Below are positions 14,950-22,590 of a DNA stretch of 22,782 nt, in pieces; positions within the stretch are counted from its first letter, which is position 1, and every line of letters starts with the position of its first letter. The translations under genes and the position numbers were made by a program. The DNA is from Candidatus Methanofilum arcanum (GTDB taxonomy: Archaea; Halobacteriota; Methanomicrobia; Methanomicrobiales; Methanospirillaceae): contig JAITWW010000123.1 in NCBI GenBank assembly GCA_031285085.1, forward strand, positions 1 to 22,782, in the 5' to 3' direction. Under the pieces are notes generated by a model. It saw only the letters and a program-made list of their open reading frames with translations, was not told the origin of the DNA and did not search any database.

Positions 14950-16299
14950 CTACCCACTCCCCCCTTTCAACCTTTGATTCACAGTCTGCGCTGCTCTCTT
15001 TCCAGTTCCCATGGCGAGAATGACAGTTGCAGCACCAGTTGCTGCATCACCTGCTGCAAAGACATGGGGAAGTGAGGTCTCACCTGTTTCCAATGTCACG
15101 ACATTTCCTGATTTTCCAAGAGTAAGACCTTCAATCTCACGTAAGAGCACTGGATTTGGACCTTGACCAACTGCACCGATAACAACATCTGCCTCAATCG
15201 TAAAGAGGCTCCCCTCAATAGGGATTGGGTTTGGACGGCCGGAGTCATCAAGGATATCCATACGCATACGTATGCATTCAATACCAGTGAGACTTTTTTC
15301 TCCAAGGATTCTTATTGGGGCTGCACAGAAAACAAAGGATATCCCTTCTTCTTGTGCATGATGAACCTCTGCAAGTCGTGCAGGGAGATCCTCTTCACGA
15401 CGGCGATATACAAGGGTTACCTCTCCCCCTAGTCTTCGTGCAACACGGGCAGCGTCCATTGCAACATTTCCCCCTCCAACAACGACAACATTCTTTCCTT
15501 TCAGTACAGGCGTATCATAGGTTGGAAACTCATCTGCGTGCATCAAATTTATTCGTGTCAAGAACTCATTTGCAGAAAAGACCCCATTTAAGTTCTCACC
15601 CTCAATATCCATGAAATAAGGAAGTCCAGCTCCAGTTGCAAGAACAACCGCATCATACCGCAAAAGTTCATGCACGTGAAGACTGCGCCCAATGAAGTGA
15701 TTTGTTCGAAGCTCGACTCCAAGTGAGAGAACCTGTAGGATCTCAAAGTTTACGATATCTTTTGGAAGGCGAAATGCAGGAATGCCATAGGTAAGCACTC
15801 CACCAGGCATGTGAAGTGATTCATATAAGGTAACATGATGACCCTCTTTTGCAAGCTCTGCTGAGGCCGTGAGTCCAGCAGGTCCAGATCCAACAACTGC
15901 CACATTTTTTCCGGTTGGCTTTCCAATATCAGGTAATTTTGGTCCTCTTTTGCGTTCAATATCTGCTACAAGTCGCTCAAGTTGACCAATGGGGATCGCC
16001 TCTCCTTTTTTGCTAAGGATGCAGGTTGATTCACACTGTGTCTCCTGTGGACAGACACGACCACAGATAGCAGGGAGCATATTTTGCTCTTTTATTTTTT
16101 CAGCAGCACCAATGAAATCTCCCTCTGCTACTCGCGCAATGAATGCAGGAATATCAATCTGCACCGGGCAACCATGAATACAAAGGGGCTTTTTACATCC
16201 GATACAGCGATTTGCTTCAGAAACTGCGTCTTCCTCAGTCATACCAAGGTCAACCTCAAGAAAATCATGAATCCGGTCTTCTGCCGCTCTTCTCCTCAT
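14950..16299 (-). CDS. gltA: NADPH-dependent glutamate synthase small-subunit-like flavoprotein
   Basis: A 449-residue protein of the glutamate synthase beta-subunit / SudA / NfnB family. The N-terminal Fe-S domain has two cysteine groups, C32/C35/C40/C44 and C79/C83/C89/C93. FAD is bound at VAVVGSGPAGLTASAEL (GSGPAG about 137-142) and NADP(H) at VVVVGGGNVAMDAARVARRLGG, followed by YRRREEDLPAR, whose arginines favour NADPH. GDAATGAATVILAMGTGK near the C-terminus closes the FAD site. Its ATG overlaps the stop of the SudB-like gene by 4 nt with GGTGA just upstream, so the two are a complex: either electron-bifurcating NfnAB-like ferredoxin:NADP+ transhydrogenase or sulfide dehydrogenase-like. 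No glutamate synthase large subunit is nearby, which argues against a GOGAT role. Confidence 0.9.
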   Translation of the reverse strand: MRRRAAEDRIHDFLEVDLGMTEEDAVSEANRCIGCKKPLCIHGCPVQIDIPAFIARVAEGDFIGAAEKIKEQNMLPAICGRVCPQETQCESTCILSKKGEAIPIGQLERLVADIERKRGPKLPDIGKPTGKNVAVVGSGPAGLTASAELAKEGHHVTLYESLHMPGGVLTYGIPAFRLPKDIVNFEILQVLSLGVELRTNHFIGRSLHVHELLRYDAVVLATGAGLPYFMDIEGENLNGVFSANEFLTRINLMHADEFPTYDTPVLKGKNVVVVGGGNVAMDAARVARRLGGEVTLVYRRREEDLPARLAEVHHAQEEGISFVFCAAPIRILGEKSLTGIECIRMRMDILDDSGRPNPIPIEGSLFTIEADVVIGAVGQGPNPVLLREIEGLTLGKSGNVVTLETGETSLPHVFAAGDAATGAATVILAMGTGKRAAQTVNQRLKGGSG

Positions 16300-17150
16300 G
16301 GCTTTTCACCTTCTGCTGCTTTCCACGCTTCAAATGATTCCAGTTCAAGTTCATGGTACATCTGCTGGCGTTGCATGAGGGTGTCAAAGTCAACAGTATG
16401 GGCATCGAAATCAGGTCCATCTACGCAGGCAAACTTTGTTTTTCCATCAACCGTGCATCGACAGGCTCCACACATACCAGTTCCATCTACCATGATTGGA
16501 TTGAGTGAGACAAATGTTTTGATACCCATTTCACGAGTTGCTTCAGAGGTTACCTTCATCATGATTGTCTGACCGATAATCCAGACAGCATGCACAGGTT
16601 CGGTATTGATAAGCGTTCGAAGGAGGTCAACTGCAAATCCATGATACCCTTTTGATCCATCATCAGTTCCAATATGAAGTTCATCACAGATATCTGCCAT
16701 CTCATTTTCAAGGATAAGGAGACCTGCAGTTCTCGCTCCAAGTATACCAACAACTCGATTTTCTGCAGCTTTGAGGGCTTTTGCGAGATAGGGAGTTGAT
16801 GCGATGCCAACTCCACCTCCAACAATAGCGACGGTTCCATAGTATGCGATCTCACTTGGTTTTCCAAGGGGTCCTACGATATCTTCAATATATCCAGTTT
16901 CTGGAATGGCAGCAAGTGCATGAGTTGTTTTCCCAACCTTCATGAAGATAATGCGAATGGTGCTTCCAACAACGCGAGATATAGTGAGTGGGACTCGTTC
17001 TCCGGTCTCATTAGTTCGAATGATGACGAACTGTCCTGGTTGTGCATTACGTGCAATATGAGGAGCTTTAACCCATATCTCGTGAACATCCTCTGCTATC
17101 TCCTGATTTTTCATTATCGGATACACCGTCTTCCTCCAGATGATTCTCAT
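16296..17150 (-). CDS. SudB/NfnA-like FAD/NAD-binding [2Fe-2S] subunit
   Basis: A 284-residue ferredoxin-NADP+ reductase-like protein of the dihydroorotate dehydrogenase electron-transfer subunit / SudB / NfnA family. Residues 38-60 (PGQFVIIRTNETGERVPLT) form the FAD-binding barrel edge, and VAIVGGGVGIASTPYLAKAL (107-126) is the pyridine-nucleotide-binding loop. The C-terminal cluster region reads DGTGMCGACR then ACVDGPDFDAH, with C227, C230 and C242 plus D222 available as the Asp/Cys3 ligand set known in this family. An alternative start at M13 is possible, since the family usually begins close to NQEIAEDV. It is followed directly by the FAD/NADPH partner with an ATGA overlap. Confidence 0.9.
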   Translation of the reverse strand: MRIIWRKTVYPIMKNQEIAEDVHEIWVKAPHIARNAQPGQFVIIRTNETGERVPLTISRVVGSTIRIIFMKVGKTTHALAAIPETGYIEDIVGPLGKPSEIAYYGTVAIVGGGVGIASTPYLAKALKAAENRVVGILGARTAGLLILENEMADICDELHIGTDDGSKGYHGFAVDLLRTLINTEPVHAVWIIGQTIMMKVTSEATREMGIKTFVSLNPIMVDGTGMCGACRCTVDGKTKFACVDGPDFDAHTVDFDTLMQRQQMYHELELESFEAWKAAEGEKP

Positions 17151-17228
17151 ACATCTCTACTTGAGTGCTTTTAGATTATGGGATGTGAAAAAGTGAGATC
17201 TCATGTAAAAAGATAACTGAATTATGCT

Positions 17229-18107
17229 TTATTCATCCTGATGAGAGAGGTGGGAGAGTGTCAAGGGAAAAGAAACGCATGATATTGGACATTGAACACA
17301 GACAGATCTATCCTTTGTGTGGGGTAAGGTGCTTCCATCACCATCTGCTACTGCATCAAGAACCAAGCAATACATCTCAAAAAGCTTTCCAATCTCCTCT
17401 TTTTTTGTATTGATCTCATCTAAATCACAATGCCATATTGGATTTTCATTTTCAAACACAAAGATCGTTGCACGTGACGAGATACCAAGCGTCTTTTTCA
17501 ACAGCCACGCATATAATGCAACTTGCATGAGTACTCGCTCTTTATGAACATCTTTCATGCCTTTAAACTCCCAGATGACATACTCTTTCTCCACAGAATC
17601 AAAGAACACCGCATCAGGTTCTCCACGGATCTTTAGTCTTTTTTTGCTTTCAAAGTCACAGATGAGTGTTTGCTTCGATGATTGAAAGATTTGAATGATA
17701 TTTGGCTTATTTGACGTGTCTTTATGCTCCAGTTCACGATCCACACAAGAAAAGAGCTGTTTTTCCCAGATTCTCAGCGCATCTTGTAATGGAAAAACAC
17801 CACTTGTTTTTATCTTTTGTTTTTTCTTTAAAACATAATGATTCAGAACAAGAGAGTGAAACTGTACTTCCCTTGTATCAGGTGAGCTGAGCAATGCTTC
17901 TATGAGTGCAGCATGGAGCTCATTATCTCCCTTTCCAGAGAGATCAGTGTGTACTTCCTCAAGAATCTCATGCAGTATAGTTCCTTGAAGGTATCCAGAC
18001 CTAGAGCCAATATGCTCTACTCCACTCTTTCCCATATTTTGTCTACGATGATGAAAAAGAAGACGAGGACATAGATAACACAGGTGAAGCTCGGTGACAG
18101 AGACCAT
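17229..18107 (-). CDS. Cas4/RecB-like PD-(D/E)XK nuclease with Cys cluster
   Basis: A 292-residue protein with the RecB/Cas4 nuclease pattern. CYLCPRLLFHHR near the N-terminus supplies C10/C13, followed by GTILHEILEE with H46. The metal site is GEPDAVFFD (D165) and VIWEFKGMK (E180, K182), then the QVALYAWLL motif with Q195. The C-terminus carries CVQCPISC (C270, C273, C277), so an N-terminal cysteine plus three C-terminal ones can bind [4Fe-4S] as in Cas4 and AddB. It is longer than typical Cas4 (about 200 residues) because of an insertion between residues 50 and 150. The ATG comes one base after the stop of the 701-residue ATPase, so the two are translationally coupled. No cas genes or CRISPR repeats are visible, so a CRISPR role is doubtful; recombination, repair or defence fits better. 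Target unknown. Confidence 0.85.
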   Translation of the reverse strand: MVSVTELHLCYLCPRLLFHHRRQNMGKSGVEHIGSRSGYLQGTILHEILEEVHTDLSGKGDNELHAALIEALLSSPDTREVQFHSLVLNHYVLKKKQKIKTSGVFPLQDALRIWEKQLFSCVDRELEHKDTSNKPNIIQIFQSSKQTLICDFESKKRLKIRGEPDAVFFDSVEKEYVIWEFKGMKDVHKERVLMQVALYAWLLKKTLGISSRATIFVFENENPIWHCDLDEINTKKEEIGKLFEMYCLVLDAVADGDGSTLPHTKDRSVCVQCPISCVSFPLTLSHLSHQDE

Positions 18108-18108
18108 G

Positions 18109-20214
18109 TTATCTTTTCCTTACCATATATCCATCTTTAATCTGATCCACACAAAATAATTCCTTTAGATCCCCAGTTTGACACGCATTCATTAGATCAC
18201 TTTCAGATACAGGATAGATGAGAGCATTTGTTTCATGCAACATCTTGATGATATCTGGGACAGATATGAAATTATATCCAGTCTTATCAATAACATCACA
18301 GACAGCATCTGCAACTCCTCTCCAGTAACCCTTTATTTGAACAGAGGTTTTATCGATATCATAGACATCTGGTCTTGATGCACAGATATCCTGCAGGATC
18401 TCAACAGAAAGAGGAAAACCCATATCAGCACACCTTTTTGTGATCTCAAAAATTGAAACTCTATGTTCAGGGGAAGAAAAAAGAATCTCCTTGATAATTC
18501 GCTCTTGATGGATCCTCTTGATATCTAGGAGGGGTTTAAAGTATTTTGAGTTTATAAATTGATATAAATGTCCCTGTGTTATTTCCTTATTCTCTTCATC
18601 ACGAATATTGCCTTGCATAATCTCTGCCGCAAGTTGAGGTAAGGCATAAAACCGTGAGATCTCATTCGAATGAGGCTGATATAGAATGCCATTTTGAGAT
18701 TCAAACTCTTCTTTTTTACGATTCGTTTCTTTCCATGTTGGTTTTGTAATACTGTTACGTGGATCTGTGAGATATATGCATACCTTATCAGGGTTTTTGG
18801 AGAGATATGCACTTCCATCACTGAAACATTTTCCAACAGCTTGAAACTTCTCTTCAGTGTTTACTGTTATATATAAACCAGTATTTGTAATGAGACTTTT
18901 TTGCTTTCTCTTGCATTTGACTCCAATTCCTGAGAAATAAAGTTCTAATGCTCGAACAAGTTCATCAGATGTAGGCAGAGAACTATCAATATTTCCATGT
19001 ATCTCACGACACAAGGAGGCGTACTTTTCATGGAGAATCTCTTCGGGATGGGAGATTTTTTCACAGATGATTTTGTTTGCAGCAAGAATAACATCACGAG
19101 GAGTCGGGTGTGAGGAGAGGCTTTTATCATCGATCTTTTGAATCAACCACTGATATGGCATCTCCGAGACGTCTCCAAGAGCATGCTGAACTCTCATCTT
19201 TATGAGAGCATTGATCTGCTCTTTTGCACATCCATAAAGGGTAATGGAGTTCATCGATAGGATGTCACGAAGAGATGGATCAAGATCTTTTCTGATCACT
19301 TCATTCCACAGAGCGGTTCGTGCAAATGTGATAGGAACCATTCCAGGGCAGTGACCAAGAATTGTTTGCACGATAGCACCAAGCTTTCGATGCTTTTCTG
19401 ATCCCTCCCACACCTCTAGCTGATCAAAGCAGACAAGCAGGATCTGATGATATCGTGCAAGAAGTTTTCCAAATGTCACGAGATGTGTTTGAGCACATGA
19501 CTCTGAGATCTCTCTTGTCTCCTTTGTTTTTGGATCAAGAGAGAGGTTAAGGAGGCTCGCATACTCCTGATCAAGAGTCTCTCCTTGTAGCCAGCGAATG
19601 GCAGCAGTTCGGCGTGATGGATTGCAGACTTGAAAGAGGATATGTAAAAATGTATAATCTAAGGTAATATCTTGCTGTTTGAGCCAGGTAATGACATGTT
19701 CTGATAAGATGTCAATACTCCCACGTTCTTTTTGGTTATATGCGAAAAAATGATGTATACCTTCATGAATCTTATGTAATGGAAAACCTCTTTTCAGAAG
19801 ACAGTCACGCAGAATAGCAGATAACAACCTTTGAAATAAAGAGGAACCTGGCCGAGTGATGAACTCCTCATACAGGCCAGTAAAGATGTTTTGCAAGAGA
19901 TATTTCATTGGTTGTGCATCCTGGATTGGAGTGCAATTTACAAGAGAACTACCCCATTTCCCATCTTCTGAACAGTATTTCACTGTTCTCACGAGTAGTT
20001 GCGTCTTTCCTATTCCTCCTTCTCCAAGGACAAGTATCGCAATCGCCATTGTTGGATTTTTCTGCTTTTTCTGTACAAGAGAGATAAGCCGGTTAAACGC
20101 ATCCTGATGAATCGATGCAATATCAGGGTAATGAGGGTTCCAGATCTCTGCGTGAGTGATGGAGTGTGAAATAAATGGATTATGTTTTTTGAGGAGTTCA
20201 TGAGAAGAGAGCAT
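18109..20214 (-). CDS. AAA+/STAND-like ATPase, winged-helix tail (ATPase 2)
   Basis: A 701-residue P-loop ATPase of no named family I recognise. Walker A is GEGGIGKT (64-71), Walker B ILLVCFDQLE (258-267, with D264 and E267), sensor 1 is FARTALWNE (298-306), and sensor 2 is HPTPRDV (369-375), followed by ANKI. Residues about 410-530 look like an alpha/beta domain (DELVRALELYFSGIGVKC, KVCIYLTDPRN, SRFYALPQLAAEI). The last 120 residues look like winged helices (VSIFEITKRCADMG, VPDIIKMLHE). The N-terminal part aligns with the 664-residue protein encoded upstream (NPF, PDIASIH, Walker A, PMKYL). The ATG has CTGGAGA about 9 nt upstream and a TATA-like box before that, and the stop is 1 nt from the nuclease start. 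It probably acts as a nucleotide-driven switch or loader for the nuclease; this is inference. Confidence 0.85.
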   Translation of the reverse strand: MLSSHELLKKHNPFISHSITHAEIWNPHYPDIASIHQDAFNRLISLVQKKQKNPTMAIAILVLGEGGIGKTQLLVRTVKYCSEDGKWGSSLVNCTPIQDAQPMKYLLQNIFTGLYEEFITRPGSSLFQRLLSAILRDCLLKRGFPLHKIHEGIHHFFAYNQKERGSIDILSEHVITWLKQQDITLDYTFLHILFQVCNPSRRTAAIRWLQGETLDQEYASLLNLSLDPKTKETREISESCAQTHLVTFGKLLARYHQILLVCFDQLEVWEGSEKHRKLGAIVQTILGHCPGMVPITFARTALWNEVIRKDLDPSLRDILSMNSITLYGCAKEQINALIKMRVQHALGDVSEMPYQWLIQKIDDKSLSSHPTPRDVILAANKIICEKISHPEEILHEKYASLCREIHGNIDSSLPTSDELVRALELYFSGIGVKCKRKQKSLITNTGLYITVNTEEKFQAVGKCFSDGSAYLSKNPDKVCIYLTDPRNSITKPTWKETNRKKEEFESQNGILYQPHSNEISRFYALPQLAAEIMQGNIRDEENKEITQGHLYQFINSKYFKPLLDIKRIHQERIIKEILFSSPEHRVSIFEITKRCADMGFPLSVEILQDICASRPDVYDIDKTSVQIKGYWRGVADAVCDVIDKTGYNFISVPDIIKMLHETNALIYPVSESDLMNACQTGDLKELFCVDQIKDGYMVRKR

Positions 20215-20261
20215 TCAAGTCTCCAGAAGTAAGATAATATGAAATAAATATATCACAATGA
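20215..20261 (-). promoter_or_regulatory. Probable promoter of the ATPase 2 gene
   Basis: The minus strand carries ATATATTTATTT (20242-20253), centred about 33 nt before the ATG at 20214, and a GGAGA ribosome-binding site about 9 nt before it. This suggests that ATPase 2 and the nuclease can be transcribed without ATPase 1. Confidence 0.55.
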
Positions 20262-20459
20262 TCACTCTTCCAGTTCCAAAGCCAACCCTTTGAAGGAAAG
20301 AACATACAAGATCTTATGGATGAGTCTTTGGGTAAGGATCCTAGCTGATATATGAACGCTGCATACAGGCCAAAGCTGTTTTGCATAGATCTTTTCCAGG
20401 TTTTAACGCTGTTTTGAAGTGGCCAGAGATTCATCTAGTAGTTCCAGTGCTGCAGTCAT
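20262..20459 (-). pseudogene. Small ORF with in-frame stop, coupled to ATPase 1
   Basis: An ATG at 20459 overlaps the TGA of the ATPase 1 gene (ATGA). It opens a frame of 18 codons, MTAALELLDESLATSKQR, then TAA (20403-20405), then 46 more codons in the same frame (NLEKIYAKQLWPV to ALELEE) ending at TGA 20262-20264. The composition is leucine-rich, charged and helix-like on both sides of the TAA, unlike the other two frames. The region ends just before the ATPase 2 promoter. It may be a small third component inactivated by one nonsense change, or a chance frame. No family is recognised. Confidence 0.4.
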
Positions 20460-22450
20460 GCTTTTTTCCAGAAAAGAAGCATTCTTTGCAGATTTTGTCG
20501 TACATACATGCCTTTTTGTTCATCTGTGCTCAAAAGCCCAGGATCACCAGCTTGTAACTGGATGATGCCTCTTCTCTCAAGGTTATAGAGGAGAGAATCA
20601 AAAGCATTTCGTGACCAGTTGAGATATGTTCTGAGCTCGTGAATCATAACATACTCTCCATGTTGGCATAGGGCATCATATCCTGCTTTAAGTGTTTCTT
20701 CATTCGCAATGAAGAGTTTGGAATCAACCACATGGTTATGCAAAAAAACATGCACAGATATGGCATTTTCCTGGATGCAGTAGTTCATTGTGTCCAGAAT
20801 GGTTTTTTTTGAGAAGGTTTTTAAAATATCTTTGATATTCATGTCAAGAGGATGAAGCATCGCTTCTGTTAGTTTTATAACATCTTCTAAAAGTTCATCA
20901 TGCAGTAAAACAGGGATTGAGTTTGGGGGATAGACCTGAAGTACTGGTCCATTTGGTTTACGTTGAAACATAAATGCAACCATTTTTTGTTCGTAGAGTC
21001 TTGTAATACAATCACAAAACTCCTCTTTTTCCATTGGAAGTATGGAAGCAATATATCGCAGAGTTTTCCCAGGTTTTCTCGTTAAAAATTGCATGATAAT
21101 GTTTTCAAAGGGGAGTTCTACAAAATAAGTATGCTTTCGCATATCTCGAATCACAATACCAGGAGATACCACCTTTGGGAGGAGGTTTGGTATCTCCTTA
21201 TTGAGGATCATAAGATCACAGTCTGGCAACTCAAGCTCATATGTACATTTTCTTATGGTCTCATATTTTCGTTCTTTTTGTTCGAAATAGACTGCAAGCA
21301 TCAAAGCTACCGAGCTCATAGCCAGCTTGTGAAGGTGTGGATCAAAGATCTTATTTGTGGTATTGAGAACTTGGCGAGGTGTTGGATTGCGTGATACAAA
21401 GATCTTACTTGCGGTATTGAGAACCTGACGAGGTGTTGGATTGTTCGGTAATGTCTTTTTCACTTCAGATATCAGCCACATATATCCCTTTTTTTTACGA
21501 TCTTCATCAGTCATAAACTGAAAGCGAGCTCTGACCAACTCTTCGATATCTCCATCAGAGCAGGGTGTACTTGTGATATGATTTCCAAACCTCTGAACAA
21601 CACTTGTATCCATTTTTTTTGTGGATATCTCGTTCCACTCATCAGTTCTTGTAAGAATGAATGGGATGATTCCTTGACTAAATCCCAAAACAGTCAGAAT
21701 TATCTTTTTAAATGGTCGGAGCTCATTGTCATTGATGAGCTCAAGGTGATCAAAGGATATCAGAAGGGAATGATGATAACGAGAGATAAGGAGGCCAAGA
21801 GTGAGCAACAATTCCTGGGCCAAAGCTTCACTTATGGTGTTCAGTGTTTCAAATGCCTTTTTTCTTGTTTTCACATCACAGCATCGAAATAAAAACAGAA
21901 GACTTTTTTTATGATACTTGGGGTTTTCATCCAGAAGAAAAGATATTGCATTATCAGCATGAAGTGAGAATATGCTTTCTTCAAATCCAGTTTTTTGAAA
22001 GAGTTCCTCAGCATTCTCCTCTGTTCTCATAAATTCCTGCATGATAAGAGCAATAAGGCGATGAAATTGAGTGCAACCTAAAAAATCATCTACTTCACAT
22101 GAAAAGTTCCAGGCAATCTCAGTGATGAGGTACCGCATCGGATTTATTGGTTCGATATGGGGGTTTATGGAAGCAAAAAACAGTGGTGCATCTGCGGCTT
22201 GTGCATCATTGCATAAACGCCACAAAAGGTGAGATTTTCCACATCCTTTCTCTCCAACAAAGATAATGCCGATATCTTTCGTAGGAGTTTTTATCTTTTG
22301 GGCAATGAGTTCATGCACTTGTGCATATGAATCTAGATGTATTGATGGGATATTTGGATAGGCATTTTTTTCCCATGGTTTTGGTGATACATCAAGGAAA
22401 AATGGATTTTTTCTTTTGAGCTTTTTTGTTCTAACCATCACTATCATCAC
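20456..22450 (-). CDS. AAA+/STAND-like ATPase (ATPase 1), duplicated sensor 2
   Basis: A P-loop ATPase homologous to the 701-residue protein downstream. Walker A is GEKGCGKS (66-73), Walker B LLISFDHLE (229-237; D234, E237), and sensor 1 is ILTRTDEWNE (265-274). The sensor 2-like motif NPTPRQVLNT occurs twice (337-346 and 355-364), a tandem 18-residue duplication not present in ATPase 2. Residues 370-664 are mostly helical with several winged-helix-like segments (MIHELRTYLNWSRNAFDSLL, YNLERRGIIQLQAG), and lack the alpha/beta insert of ATPase 2. The frame opens at GTG 22450. The ATG at 22438 is preferred because a GTGATG motif lies upstream and because MVRTKKLKRKNPFF then aligns with the ATPase 2 N-terminus, giving 660 residues. 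Function unknown; the context suggests a defence or repair module. Confidence 0.82.
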   Translation of the reverse strand: MMIVMVRTKKLKRKNPFFLDVSPKPWEKNAYPNIPSIHLDSYAQVHELIAQKIKTPTKDIGIIFVGEKGCGKSHLLWRLCNDAQAADAPLFFASINPHIEPINPMRYLITEIAWNFSCEVDDFLGCTQFHRLIALIMQEFMRTEENAEELFQKTGFEESIFSLHADNAISFLLDENPKYHKKSLLFLFRCCDVKTRKKAFETLNTISEALAQELLLTLGLLISRYHHSLLISFDHLELINDNELRPFKKIILTVLGFSQGIIPFILTRTDEWNEISTKKMDTSVVQRFGNHITSTPCSDGDIEELVRARFQFMTDEDRKKKGYMWLISEVKKTLPNNPTPRQVLNTASKIFVSRNPTPRQVLNTTNKIFDPHLHKLAMSSVALMLAVYFEQKERKYETIRKCTYELELPDCDLMILNKEIPNLLPKVVSPGIVIRDMRKHTYFVELPFENIIMQFLTRKPGKTLRYIASILPMEKEEFCDCITRLYEQKMVAFMFQRKPNGPVLQVYPPNSIPVLLHDELLEDVIKLTEAMLHPLDMNIKDILKTFSKKTILDTMNYCIQENAISVHVFLHNHVVDSKLFIANEETLKAGYDALCQHGEYVMIHELRTYLNWSRNAFDSLLYNLERRGIIQLQAGDPGLLSTDEQKGMYVRQNLQRMLLFWKKA
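21344..21451 (-). repeat. 54-bp in-frame tandem duplication
   Basis: Positions 21344-21397 and 21398-21451 are tandem copies. The first 46 bases differ at only about four sites. The duplication is exactly 18 codons and repeats the sensor 2 segment NPTPRQVLNTxxKIF of ATPase 1. The paralogue has a single copy. Confidence 0.9.
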
Positions 22451-22590
22451 AAAGTGACATATTCAGATAGCCATTAAAAGTCGGGAGTGTGCACCGTATG
22501 CATAAAAGCAAAGACGCAACTCTCTTAAAAATGCCACCTCTCATAAAATCTATGAGTTTGATGATATTTAAAACTGAGCTTTACCTCATC
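22451..22590 (-). promoter_or_regulatory. Upstream region of the ATPase module
   Basis: This is the leader and promoter region of ATPase 1. On the minus strand there are several T/A-rich candidate TATA elements (TTTTTAAGAG, CTTTTATGCATA near 22496-22507, CTTTTAATGG near 22475-22484); I cannot choose one. No open frame here looks coding. Confidence 0.3.

Noticed and set aside
20198..20434. 78-residue minus-strand open frame between the two ATPase genes
   Set aside because: It is Trp/Ser-rich without recognisable features, overlaps the ATPase 2 start and promoter, and competes with a more protein-like frame in the same place.
17229..22450. Possible CRISPR-Cas locus because of the Cas4-like nuclease
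   Set aside because: No regularly spaced repeats and no Cas1, Cas2 or effector genes were seen in the window.
20456..22450. Orc1/Cdc6-type replication initiator
   Set aside because: The AAA+ core followed by winged helices is reminiscent, but the Walker A to Walker B distance (about 160-190 residues) is far longer than in Orc/Cdc6, and the protein is much larger.
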